Positions 1 to 9,593 of a stretch of DNA of 64,000 nt are shown one piece after another. Position 1 is the first letter of the stretch. Each line of letters opens with the position of its first letter. The notes below the pieces were generated by a model. That model made no database searches and was not told where the DNA came from. It was given only the letters and a program-made list of their open reading frames with translations. Source of the stretch: Gymnopus androsaceus JB14 (taxonomy: Eukaryota > Basidiomycota > Agaricomycetes > Agaricales > Omphalotaceae); the NCBI GenBank assembly GCA_009733575.1, contig ML769406.1:298085-362084 (forward strand). Direction: 5' to 3'. The translations under genes were made by a program, and so were the position numbers.

Positions 1-200
1 ACGCAGTTACACCCTCGTTCTTAATTAGATCCCTGATAACGACCGAACCAGGCACCTTGTTCTCGAATTAATATTCTGGATATGCGTCTTGACAGTATCC
101 AGAGGAGTAGCGACGGTGATGGATGCGACAGCACCAGTGATTTTGGGTGCAGCTTGCCTTAGGAGAAATCCGTTACTCCGAGAACGGTGACAGCGGATGC
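1..200 (-). pseudogene. mitochondrial carrier fragment, frame-shifted, runs off the left edge
   Basis: Reading the minus strand, the stretch gives GAVASITVATPLDTVKTHIQ, which has the PxDxxKTxxQ signature of the mitochondrial carrier family (inner-membrane solute exchangers). The frame then meets a stop near base 25. A neighbouring frame reads ENKVPGSVVIRDLIKNEGVT, which resembles the matrix-loop segment that normally follows the signature. The two halves are one base out of register near base 70, so the copy looks broken or contains a sequencing error. The tricarboxylate/citrate carrier subgroup is possible but cannot be fixed from one repeat. No convincing upstream exon was found between 200 and 850. 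The rest of the gene lies outside the window. Confidence 0.5.
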
Positions 201-255
201 ACCGAAAAGCCGTCGAATGCAGAATAAAACCAGGAAGTATGAGAAGGGACAACAC

Positions 256-856
256 GACACACTGTGAAACTTCCTGGAGATTTCCATGCCGGTGCAGAGC
301 ATTGTTTTTTTCGGCGTTCCGAATTCACTTGACGCTCTACCGTCACGTGATCTAGGCATAATACCGTCTATGTACGTGGGCTCATCGTGGTCACATAACC
401 GAAAAAAGTAGTATTCAGAAAGCTTCTAAGCTTACGTGACCAAAGGACGCTGTAGTTATCCAAAAGGGTACCATCGCCAGAAATAAATGCACATTCGACT
501 TTAAATGGAGGGCGATGCGCCTGCGAGCTCTAGTCCATTAGAACAGCAACAGCAGCGTCGCTTCGACGTAAGGAGTTCCAATCGTAGTGTTCGGATAACC
601 ATGGTAAACAGTTCGAACCGAAATCCAACAGAACAGGAATCTCCACGCATTTGAGGATTCCATTCAGATAACCATGCAAACACTTCGAGCTGAGCCGCAG
701 CGCAGCAAACGAGCTGGAATGAATGGACAGCAATCTGAATAGACGCTAAAAGCTATGGGCCCGCTGCGCACAAATCTACATGGAAACGTATACTTCAAAT
801 CGAGTTGCAAGAGCCAAAAAATACATCACATACATATAAGCCAGCGTGATGATCAA
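256..856. other. intergenic stretch with one imperfect direct repeat
   Basis: No gene is recognised here. Two related blocks at about 590-620 and 658-690 share GATAACCATG followed by AAACA and TTCGA, an imperfect direct repeat with a spacing of about 70 bases. Short open frames on the minus strand (501-733) have no recognisable motif. Confidence 0.4.
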
Positions 857-859
857 TGA

Positions 860-1615
860 TCAATCATCCACATCCACATCCACATCCACATCCGTTGAAC
901 ACAGCTCTTCAGGCTCAAGAGCAATTACGCCCAATCCACCGAGCTCCTCGAGCGTGTTTGAAAAAATATCGTTCAGTCCATCAAGCTCATCATCATCAGC
1001 TTGTTGCCTATTAACGCCGATCGGTTTTCCTTCCAACCACTCTTCCAACGTAGCCACGCCCCCCAACAAGAGACTCTTTAATCTCGTACGCTCCGTCGTG
1101 TTCATCGGCGTAGACTTGACACCTCCTCCAGCGACATCCTCTGCATCGACAACCAAATCCTCACCGAGTCGCTCTCGGGGGTTCCAAACTTGTGCTTGGA
1201 GAACCGCGACCCATGATTGATCAAGGTCATCCAACCAGTCCATAGCTATAGGAAGGTTATCAGAATTTGGAGGGTACCCTGGTATACAAGTCAACACATC
1301 GTTTGTTAAACGAAGCAATAATTGTATTCGAAGACTTGTAGATGGGTCTATAGGTGGGATTTGTAGTATTAAGCCTAGTATTCGTTGAGCGGCTTGTAGA
1401 TAGGTATCGAGGGTTGGTAGATGAGAAGTTGGTGATGATCTGCGTGGATTGTAGTTGGAATTTCATATTTTATTCGATTCGACGAACCGTTTTTTGTAGC
1501 CTCGAGTTAATTCAAGAAATTCCTTGTCGAGGAACGCAACCAACCTTCGTTCTTGCTTTGGAGAGAGTGAGTGGATCTTGGAATGAGAAGGCGCGGAGGC
1601 TTCAGCATTCATCAT
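860..1615 (-). CDS. conserved-looking protein of unknown function, two exons, intact
   Basis: Exon 1 runs from the ATG at 1615 down to 1488. A 48-base intron (1487-1440, donor GTTCGT, acceptor GCAG) joins in frame to a long second exon that ends at 860, giving a protein of about 235 residues. An N-terminal helix reads SPKQERRLVAFLDKEFLELT. Next come LQAAQRILGLILQIPP, an Arg/Leu-rich helix (LRIQLLLRLTNDVL) and the motif MDWLDDLDQSWVAVLQAQVW. The C-terminal third is acidic and ends in a (DV)n tail coded by a hexanucleotide microsatellite. No signal peptide or membrane segment is visible, so a cytosolic or nuclear helical protein is likely. The wording resembles an unnamed protein common in Agaricomycetes, but I cannot attach a function. 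A second ATG lies immediately after the first. Confidence 0.75.
866..891. repeat. hexanucleotide microsatellite (CCACAT)n coding for a DV tail
   Basis: About four copies of CCACAT lie at the 3' end of the 860-1615 gene. On the coding strand they give alternating Asp-Val codons just before the stop, so repeat-number changes would alter tail length in two-residue steps without shifting the frame. Confidence 0.85.
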
Positions 1616-2190
1616 GGTCGAATGAAGATTAGCGAGCTGATAAAAAGGCGCCCGTCTCGTTGAGCGCTTATCGACGCTTCTGAGCGATCCTTGAGCGATC
1701 CTGCTTTGCTCCGAACACGAGCCATAAATCCATTAATTGGTGCTCTGATGTTCACCTTTGCCAGACTACGCCGTGCTATCCAAGCTTCCGCTAGAAGACT
1801 CAAGAACCTACTTTCGATCGATACTAATGCCACTTGTGGGTGCGTAGCCAAACCAACGTCATTTGCGCAGAGCTTTCAGCTGCGCAAACCGCTCAGCGAT
1901 AGGTATGCGTGCTCATGCGTAGTAGGTTACGCCCACAGCAGCCTGTTCTGATAACTTCACTGTCTTTAGAATACGCCCACAACAGCCTGTTCGCAGGAGC
2001 TTGATAGCTTCCTTCTATTACAAGTGACAGCTCTTAGCTTCATTTCTGGGCGACTAGGTCCTAATTTAGAATATTCTGATTGTGGCCTCTATACATACCA
2101 GACGCGCTGCAAGGTTAAGTGATCAGCGCCGAACTTGCATTTCTCAGTTTTTCGCGTATCATGATAGCTAATATGCTCAACGCTGAAATG
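1616..2190. other. intergenic region upstream of the P450 with short repeats
   Basis: No gene is seen. The region holds one copy of a direct repeat (1848-1905) that recurs after the P450 gene. It also has a local duplication: ACGCCCACARCAGCCTGTTC occurs at about 1929 and 1974, a 45-base period. Confidence 0.5.
1848..1905. repeat. direct repeat, left copy flanking the P450 gene, with internal hairpin
   Basis: Bases 1848-1905 closely match 3775-3832 in the same orientation. The pair bracket the P450 gene. In this copy TTTGCGCAG and CTGCGCAAA form perfect 9-base inverted arms around a 9-base loop. In the right copy the second arm has diverged. Confidence 0.65.
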
Positions 2191-2198
2191 TATAAAGG
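2191..2198 (+). promoter_or_regulatory. TATA-like box upstream of the P450
   Basis: TATAAA lies about 50 bases before the chosen ATG at 2240, a reasonable core-promoter position for a fungal gene. Confidence 0.4.
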
Positions 2199-2239
2199 GT
2201 GCATTCGAATGGACTCTGGTTTTCGTGCCACCCACCAGC

Positions 2240-3532
2240 ATGTATACGATTCCTTTGATTTCAATTATAGGTTGCTCAATCTTCATCTTGTTCACGAAAA
2301 TCTTCTTGCTCTTTCAATCCGCCAACTCCTCTCGAAAGCACGCTTCTCCCAGCGCCATAATCGACCTTCTCAGCTCCAAAGCATCATCCACCGTCGATCT
2401 CTTGGAATCCCGTGCATTAGCCAACCAGAGACTACTGCGAGCTTTCCAGCTCACCAACACGTTCGTCAGTCCCGACATCACCGTCCACGGCGCGTTTGTA
2501 AGGCAAATCAAAGAACTGCTTCGAGAGCAAAGTCATCGAAGCCCTGGCGAACGGCAGTGGGCGTCATTCTTAGATGTTTCTCGCCAAGCTGTTGCCTCCG
2601 AGCTGAACAGCTTTCATGATGATGGAACATCCAAAAGTGCTTGCGCCTTTGCAGAGGTGGTCCAAATCGTGACACTAAAGGCCATCATCGTCGGTCTTCT
2701 CGACCTTGATCGTAATATGGACACCTTGAATGCAGAAGATCTACGCAGTTCTGCTACCCTCATCATGAAGCTGTGGACATCTTCGAAAACGGCCTCGTCC
2801 GGTAACGAGGCCGAGTTGTCGAAACTCAACTATCATCTGCGCAACCTCCTTCCTGATGCCGAGAAATATCCCAATCCTATTAATTTCGTCATACCGACAT
2901 GGGAGACACTGTGGCGCCTAGTTGCTACGTGTTTAGCCCGTGTGTACGACAATGCTGAATATTGTCACGTATTCGAGGAATTCTTGCAGGATCCTACGAG
3001 TCGACGATTCCACGACCATTCGGACAGTACCATCAGCAATGTAGGCTACTCGGATGGCTTATGTGCAGATTTCATTATCAACGAGACTCTTCGTCTACAC
3101 CCTCCTTCGAGACATATTTCTCGAAGCTTTCCCATCGAGACTCCCTCCATCTCCATCCCCGTCCCGAAACTCACTTTCGTCGGTGGTTGGCCGGTGCTCA
3201 CGCTAGATTGGAGGCACCGTACTCAAATCCAAACGGAAGTCGCAGACATTGAGGCCGCGCACCTCTCCACTGATATCTGGGGTATGAATGCACTGACTTT
3301 CGAGCCAAGGCGATGGGCACTTCATGCTGACAAGGATGCTCCGACGCTCTTCGTATTCGGTCATGGTCCTCTGATGTGTGTGGGCAAGAAATGGGCACCC
3401 ATGGCTGCTGCGATAATTGTTGGAGCAATATTGGAATGTATCAAAGCTGATGGATTGGAGATTGTTGGTGGTAGGAGTATTGGAGGACGAGAGGGGTGGG
3501 ACGATTGGATGATCCAAAGTTTCGAGACATGA
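2240..3532 (+). CDS. atypical cytochrome P450, single exon, intact
   Basis: A 430-residue uninterrupted reading frame. I chose the ATG at 2240 because the protein then opens with a hydrophobic anchor (about residues 3-28), as expected for a microsomal P450. The helix K motif ExxR is present as ETLR, about residue 280. An FEPRRW segment corresponds to the PERF region. The heme loop reads FVFGHGPLMCVG, fitting FxxGxxxCxG with the cysteine thiolate ligand near the C-terminus. The usual helix I oxygen-activating motif (A/G)GxxT is not visible. Its place holds VIPTWETLWRLVATCLARV, as in some divergent basidiomycete P450-like proteins that I recall only loosely. It is shorter than the usual 490-530 residues and has no introns, unlike its neighbours. 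Substrate unknown. Monooxygenase activity is plausible but uncertain without helix I. Confidence 0.85.
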   Translation: MYTIPLISIIGCSIFILFTKIFLLFQSANSSRKHASPSAIIDLLSSKASSTVDLLESRALANQRLLRAFQLTNTFVSPDITVHGAFVRQIKELLREQSHRSPGERQWASFLDVSRQAVASELNSFHDDGTSKSACAFAEVVQIVTLKAIIVGLLDLDRNMDTLNAEDLRSSATLIMKLWTSSKTASSGNEAELSKLNYHLRNLLPDAEKYPNPINFVIPTWETLWRLVATCLARVYDNAEYCHVFEEFLQDPTSRRFHDHSDSTISNVGYSDGLCADFIINETLRLHPPSRHISRSFPIETPSISIPVPKLTFVGGWPVLTLDWRHRTQIQTEVADIEAAHLSTDIWGMNALTFEPRRWALHADKDAPTLFVFGHGPLMCVGKKWAPMAAAIIVGAILECIKADGLEIVGGRSIGGREGWDDWMIQSFET

Positions 3533-4152
3533 ATATGTATAGTTTTTGGTTGATCAGATTTTTTTGGTGACGCTTTTGACCGGTTCGTTGTACAGTAAAT
3601 ATCCGCTGTATAAACAAGTATATATGTAGTGGGGAGATATCGTTCCTTTTGTATCATAAATATGTCCTAATAAATATGACATGATACCCTCCGAGGAATG
3701 CAATAAGTAAAGGTATAAATGGTAAAGCGCTCAGAGTTGATGTTCACATTTGGAACATGCCGTGCATACAATGCAACCAAATCAACGTCATTTGCGCAGA
3801 GTTTTCAGCTGCACACACCGCTCAGCAAGGTACTGTACCAAGCTTAGACTGAATGGTCGCAATGATAATGCGTAACGCAAGTCTTAAGCGGTATTTTCAT
3901 AGGTGTAACGCGTAAATTCTGAATGATTAATCCAATGCATCTTGGTGACATTTACTTTCCTATAATTAACCACGATGTAATTATGTAGGACGAAGGAATG
4001 TATAATATAGACACCACTAACAGCGTATCTGAGTATATTATATTAAAAAACAACAAAGCTTCTTCCTCCAGCGATGTTTGACTTCACGAGGCTTCAAGGA
4101 ATCTGCATGATAAGCTGATGAGCCAGCTGATTCTGCTAAGTATAATATATAA
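3533..4152. other. P450 3' flank and spacer before the NACHT gene
   Basis: Bases 3533-3720 are the P450 downstream flank, and the same sequence recurs at about 7460-7651. The second direct-repeat copy (3775-3832) follows. The stretch near 4037-4110 duplicates the end of the NACHT gene. No separate gene is seen. Confidence 0.5.
3775..3832. repeat. direct repeat, right copy flanking the P450 gene
   Basis: This is the counterpart of 1848-1905, sharing CAACGTCATTTGCGCAGAG and the following TTTCAGCTGC and ACCGCTCAGC blocks in the same orientation. Confidence 0.65.
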
Positions 4153-4210
4153 TCAGAAACAAAAAAGCTTCTCGATCCAGCGATGCTTGACTTTGTTCTC
4201 AGACAACCGG
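4037..4210. repeat. imperfect tandem duplication of the NACHT gene 3' end
   Basis: Two units about 105 bases apart share AAGCTTCT, CCAGCGATG and TTGACTT. On the minus strand they code for near-identical tails, VKHRWIEKLFCF in the gene and VKHRWRKKLCCF just beyond its stop. A local duplication therefore copied the last codons and the 3' flank. Confidence 0.6.
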
Positions 4211-6913
4211 TTAACGACAACGCTCTTTGTAGGCTTCTCCATGACTCCTGAGCTAGGTTTGACTTCGTTCTGAGATGCGCGCTCATTGACAGACTCGCTG
4301 TCAGCACCTCCTCCAGACTGAGACCTATTACTGGTTCCCTCTATAGGCAGAGGCTTCAGGTGCCTCCGAATCCGCATGATAAGCTGTTGAGTATGTTTGT
4401 CCTGAGACTCCATGGCACCCTGGTGTTCAAATCCAGATAAATAAAGCTAATATTCCCGAGAAAGGAACAAACCTCAGCCCATTCAAGTGCCCTCCTTACA
4501 TCTTCTTTATTTAGTAAAGCCACATTGTCCAACAGAACCTGCAACATCTCATCTGAGGGGAGTACATTCAGAATATGATTAATCCACTGGCACTTGGCAT
4601 AGCGGAAAATCACATCATCATGATAAGGCATTCTTGAGAGAATCCAAATACAGTGTAACCCGATTTCCTTGTGGCATTCCATATAATTGATTGGGATCAT
4701 AGTGAAGATATCTGGGCCGAAGACGTCTGGACCAGATTTATTCCACAGATCATAATGAAATTGCAGGGGATTCATGTTCAATGGAAAAATGGATAGGTAC
4801 ACTGGCCACACTGGAGAGTTCAAGATGCTGCGGATCTCCAACTGAGGGGGGTCCGGGAGGCAGGTCAGGAGGGAATGAGCCATTTCTACCCAAAATTTAT
4901 CATACCAGTCCTCTAGACCGATAAGACGAGTCTTGAGCGCCAAAATTACCACCGTTAGAATTTCCTTGGCTTGAGCCTTGAGTGAAGATGGTATTGAGAT
5001 CCGGAAACCGAAGTCAAACAATCTATATTGCTTGATCAAAAGATCAAAGATGGGTAATTTAGAACTTTGTCGGAGAGCCTAGTAAGGGTAGCAAATCAAT
5101 GATGAACGCGATTGACTGGAAAGAAAGACCAACGAACATGAGCCCACTGAACAACACTTCGGAAATTTTCAAGACAGCTTTGCAATGTGTCAATAAAGAC
5201 CTGTACAGTAGTGTTTTTATACAGCAAAGTGGTATTCAGTAACCTGACAAGGTCAACCTCATTGAGTGCAGTTAGAATTCTGCCACTGCCAGTGGATGGA
5301 ATTTTTGAATTTTTGAAAATGAGCACTCCAGAAAGTGCATGCATAATCTTCAAATTCTGATTTTGTACTGTAAAATAATGCACTTCAGCTCAATTTTTAG
5401 TGAGAAAAAGAGTCTCACCTTTCAAAATGTGACCTTGGAATGATCTTTAGGAGGTAAAACAGAACCCGCTCATGCCGTTCTTGAATGTCTGTGTTGATAA
5501 AGTATTTCCCTGACCGTCTTCGATCGGTGAGAAAGTCGATGAAAGATGCATGGCGTACTGTGATATTGCCATGATCATTCTCTGGTATGAACAATACTGA
5601 ATGTAGTCGGGACAACAATGCCCAAACCTTTCCTTTGGGAAGGAAGAAGAGACCCTCAATGATCCTACTAGATGATGTTCGCTCAAAACGGTTGTCAAAG
5701 AATGTGTCGGCAGGCCTCAAAATATGAGCTATGACATCAAAGAACAGCGCTGTCTTTGGGCATACAGAAAGAATCTGCATGTACAGGAGATCGAGATCAG
5801 GATAGGGCGAGTCAAAGTCGTCGGGCAAGGTGATTTTCAGAATGATCTCCAGCCGTTCAATGGGAAAACCGTCATAATCCCCAACGTACTTGATGACAGT
5901 TGCAGCATAGATAAACTGTCCACATGCCTTTTGCACAAGCTGTTGAATAACTCCATTTCCAGGCCAGTCTTCTGCTACATGTGTCATGCTTCGATGTTTT
6001 TGTCGGATTTTACTAAATTCATGTTGGAGAAATCTGGCGATATCCTTCCCAGATTCAAATGATTCGCCAATGTCAGTGCAGTCCAGGATGGGATGAAAGT
6101 CCTGATGCCTGAAAGCATTCCCAATGGGAGGCTCGGGTCGGCTGCATATGAGGAACTTGAATGGCAAAGACGGAGTTGCAGTTTTGGCTTTGCGGATGAT
6201 GGATAGCAGTCGCTCCTGAGATGCAATATCGACGCATTCATCAAGTCCATCAATGACGATCAACCGAGGAAAGTCCCTCCACTGCTCAGTGGTCAGCCTG
6301 CAGGTTTCAGTCAACCAAATGCAGGGTCGCATTATGAGATCCCGAAATTGCTCTTCTAGAATAGCGTGTACAATGTCAGGATTCTCGCGGACAGCAGTAT
6401 CAATGGGGTATTTGAGGAGCGGTCCAAGTGTCGGCGATGTTGCTAGCTGGTAAGCGATAGTGATGAGGAATGAAGTTAAGTTGTTCCGCAGAGGATCTGC
6501 CCGTGCAAAGAAGAAAGTAGCAGGCGAGATGAGAAGCTGCAAACTTCTCTGATATTGTCTGAGCCACCGCGGATTTGCCCACACCGGCTGCGCCGTAGAG
6601 CCAGTGAACGGGCGTCCTGTCAGCGATATCGGTAATCCAATGCCCCAGGATCTCAAGAACTTGAGTTCGAGTTCCTGGATGGCAATTCGGAGGAGGAAAA
6701 CGCTGCTCAGAATTATAAGAAGCACCCTGTATACCGTCTTTGCAGAGGATTTCAAGGCCATAGTCTAGAAAAAAAAATACTTTGACTCTGGTCCAAGTAA
6801 AAGATAGTAGTTTACGCACAATGATCTCTCTCCTCTCTCTGAATGTAGTCCCCTGCCACACTAATAAATGATGGACTGTTTACAGTAAATTTCTGTGCAT
6901 TGGCAAAGGACAT
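4153..6913 (-). pseudogene. NACHT-domain NTPase (fungal NLR/STAND-like), multi-exon, frame broken at least twice
   Basis: The start is probably the ATG at 6913 (MSFANAQKFTVNSPSFI), as in basidiomycete NACHT proteins. An intron with a GTGCGT donor near 6815 follows, then the linker GASYNSEQRFPPPNCHPGTR. The P-loop is YGAAGVGKSAVAQTI. FFFARADPLRNN follows one base out of frame (extra base near 6522). Walker B is LIVIDGLDECVD, then LICSRPEP, and a WHD-like HASFIDFLTD about 380 residues in. A second frame mismatch lies at the exon joint near 5383-5425. Later exons join cleanly at GTTCGT...CTAG (about 5125-5065) and near 4465-4415. The tail is helical with no obvious WD40, ankyrin or TPR repeats and no N-terminal effector domain. 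Such proteins are signal-transducing ATPases linked to non-self recognition. The two breaks suggest a pseudogene, but sequencing error is possible. Confidence 0.75.
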
Positions 6914-7104
6914 GGAGAATGAGTTCCAAGTAGCGAGAATTATCATTCTTCATGTCCATCTCAACATAGCGTTCACACTCACACGCAACACAGCTACTGT
7001 CAGTGTCATGTTTCAATACTTAGAAGCTCTGCCAAGAATTAGCACAGGTCAGGAATCGCCAGAAACCTTTCATAGCACAACAGTTCCCCCGGGCCTTGCT
7101 CATT
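6914..7104. other. NACHT promoter region
   Basis: This short stretch between the NACHT start and the duplicated P450 fragment shows no recognisable gene. Confidence 0.4.
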
Positions 7105-7651
7105 AAACGGCGGCAATGGACATTGGATGGATGCGAATCGTCGTCGCCAGAGTCCTCTTCCATTCCAAACGGAAGTCGCAGACATTGAAACCGCTCATAT
7201 CTCCACTAACATTTGGGTACGAACGCACTGGCTTTCGAACCAAGGCGGTGGCTCTATCCTGAGAAGGATGTCCTGACGCTCTTCGTATTCGGTCATGGTC
7301 CTCTGATGTGTGTGGGCAGAAAATGGGCACTCCATGGCTGCTGCGACTAATTGTTGGGGCAATATTGGTGTATCAAAGCTGATATATTAGAGATTGTTTG
7401 TGGTAGGAGTATCGGAGGACGAGAGGGATGGAATGGTTGGATGATCCAAAGTTTCGAGAAATGAATAGTATAGTTTCCGATTTAATCAGAGTTTTTGGTG
7501 AAGCTTTTGAACAATGTTCAGTTCGTCGTACAGAAAATATCCGCTGTGTAAACAGGTATATATGTAGTACCAGTGGGGAAGATATTGTCCCTTTTGTATC
7601 ATAAATATGTCATAATACCCTCCGAGGAATGCAATAAGTCGAGGTATAAAC
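7105..7651 (+). pseudogene. truncated duplicate of the P450 3' half plus downstream flank
   Basis: From about 7163 the sequence matches 3227-3720 of the intact P450 and its 3' flank, including the heme loop FVFGHGPLMCVG and the bases after its stop. Shared blocks include CCAAACGGAAGTCGCAGACA, CTCTTCGTATTCGGTCATGG and CCTCCGAGGAATGCAATAAG. Small indels break the frame: the codons after the heme loop shift, and the TATCC segment before it is altered. Helix K and everything upstream are missing. The copy has the same orientation as the intact gene, and the NACHT gene lies between them. Its right breakpoint is only about 15 bases from the stop codon of the next gene (MFS, minus strand). Confidence 0.85.
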
Positions 7652-7665
7652 GGAGTCAGTGAAAT

Positions 7666-9593
7666 TTACTTGCGATGTCGAGGTGTATGATGCGTCAGAG
7701 AGCTCTGGCTGAGCCGAGAGATATTGCTACCCAAACCACACGCCAGCAAACAAGAACAAGTCATCATTAATGCCCAGAAATACCCGCCCAGTAGATTATA
7801 CTCTTCGGATAAGGCGAAGGCGGAACTGAAAAGGATGAGAATGTGAAATAATTGGGAAGAAGAAAAATGTACCTAGACAATGCGGGACTAATGATACGAG
7901 CCAAAGACATTGCGCAGGACATTACACCATTCGAGACGGCAAGGACTTCGGGATTTTTGACATTGACCCTCGTCAAGATTAAGCTTACACTGAATTTAAA
8001 AGTGAGCCATACTGTTTCGCTGGAGACTAAAATCGCGAACCTGTAAGCCAAACCGCCAACTTTTGAAATCGCAAGAACGAGAACAATGCCCGCCCATAGC
8101 ATAACCTTTGAATAAATATCCAAGTCTCCAGTCTTCTCATCCTAATCCATACCGAGCGATGATGTTCAATACCGGAAGCGCAGCAAAGACTATCGGCCAT
8201 GCTGCTATAGACATGTTGTACACCTTTGCTGCCTCGATACGCTTCAAGATGACGGGCATGATGAAAATTTGCATGGAGGAGGAAATGAGGCCTGAGGAGG
8301 ACAAGGTGAAGCCAATCGTGGAGGTCTGTGGTCAGAAAATACTATCAGCAAAGTATAGGGGCAAAAAAAAGAATTTGAACTAACCGAGAACGCTAGACCG
8401 CCGTTCTTGATAGGCGAATAGCACAGGAGCACAAACAGAATAGTCAAAGGCAGTTCCATTAAAGTTGAGTGCAAACGCGCTGATGCTCAATGCACGGATG
8501 ATTGGAATAGAAAGAAGCTCTCGTAACGTGGGTGCACGGTTATCTGAAGGAATTTTCGACGCCATCCTTTGCGTCTCTCTGGCAGAGTCTGCGTGAAAAT
8601 AGGATGAGACGCTGAGTGAAAACAGCGTAGACAGTTGAACTTACTTCGTTCAGGTAGATATAAGCTGCAAACACGCCTAACAATGCAATAATTCCAGCGA
8701 CTAGGCAAGGGAGGAAATACGGATGTCTGCTAAAAACAGAGTCTTGGAACAGGGAGCCGTATTTGTCTGCAGGGTTGCTTAAAACACCCCCGATGAGAGG
8801 CCTGATATTGACACATGAGATGATAGAAAATCCAATCTGGAAGAAGTGATACACACCCAGTGATGCCTCCAATAGGCCAAACCAGGCCGTATACGGGAAA
8901 CGCCGCTGCTTGATTCGAGGCTGAAAAAAAAAAAAAAAAAAAAAAAATGAAGCAAATGAGTACACGACTCCATGTATAACTCAACTAAACTCACCATCAG
9001 TGATTTCTCCAACCATAGACTGAACTACGGAGACTGTTCCGCCGAATATACCAGCTGATCGAAAGTGTTAGTAACATCCTACGTTATGAGCGTTATCTGA
9101 GCGCAATATACACACCAATGGCACGAGAAATCAGAAGGTCTGTCAGTGAGCTTGAAAGACCAAAGTACATTGTAGACAAGGCTACCCCTAAGGTGCCCAC
9201 CAGGATTACTGGTTTGCGTCCAATTCTGTCTATAAGTTCGCCAATCATTAAATAATCACGCAATCGGAAAAGAAAACACTCACTGGATAACCGAGACCAT
9301 TGATAAATCGCAAAAAACTGAGTGACTGCAAACACCGATTCTACTAGACCGCTGTAGAATCCTGTCTGCGAAGGGTCGTCCGTCAATTTCAAAAACGTTA
9401 TGAACTCGTTTATGTATGGGAAGATCTGCGTGAAAGCAATGGGATCCATGATACGAATAAGGCAGATGAGGGCCAACTGCAGCTTGGGGAGTGGTGTAGT
9501 CTGTTCCGTGAAGCATTCTTGAACCTCAACATCATTTTGAGCATCGTGAAGCAAAGGCGTAGATTCGTTAGAAGTTGAAGAAGCAACAGTCAT
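7666..9593 (-). pseudogene. MFS transporter, DHA1-like, many introns, three apparent frame breaks
   Basis: The start ATG is at 9593, followed by a dileucine-rich cytosolic leader and TPLPKLQLALICLIRIMDP, the first membrane helix. Motif A is restored by removing an intron (donor GTGAGT near 9285): WSRLSNRIGRKPVILVG. Further exons give GIFGGTVSVVQSMVGE, VYGLVWPIGGITGPLIGG, YIYLNETLPE and a 3' exon ending YNLLGGYFWALMMTCSCLLAC. About twelve membrane segments are expected. The family resembles the fungal YCR023C/plant ZIF1-type group, with substrate unknown. Frame breaks lie near 8580 (GAGAGA tract), 8418 and 8142. Each restores good family sequence only with a one-base change. One intron contains a T23 tract (A23 at about 8924-8946). 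The stop at 7666 lies 15 bases from the duplicated P450 fragment. Confidence 0.7.

Noticed and set aside
5415..6761. A single 448-residue NACHT protein starting at MALKSSAKTV
   Set aside because: The first about 80 codons are the wrong frame of the P-loop exon. The true P-loop lies in another frame upstream of the break near 6522, so this start is spurious.
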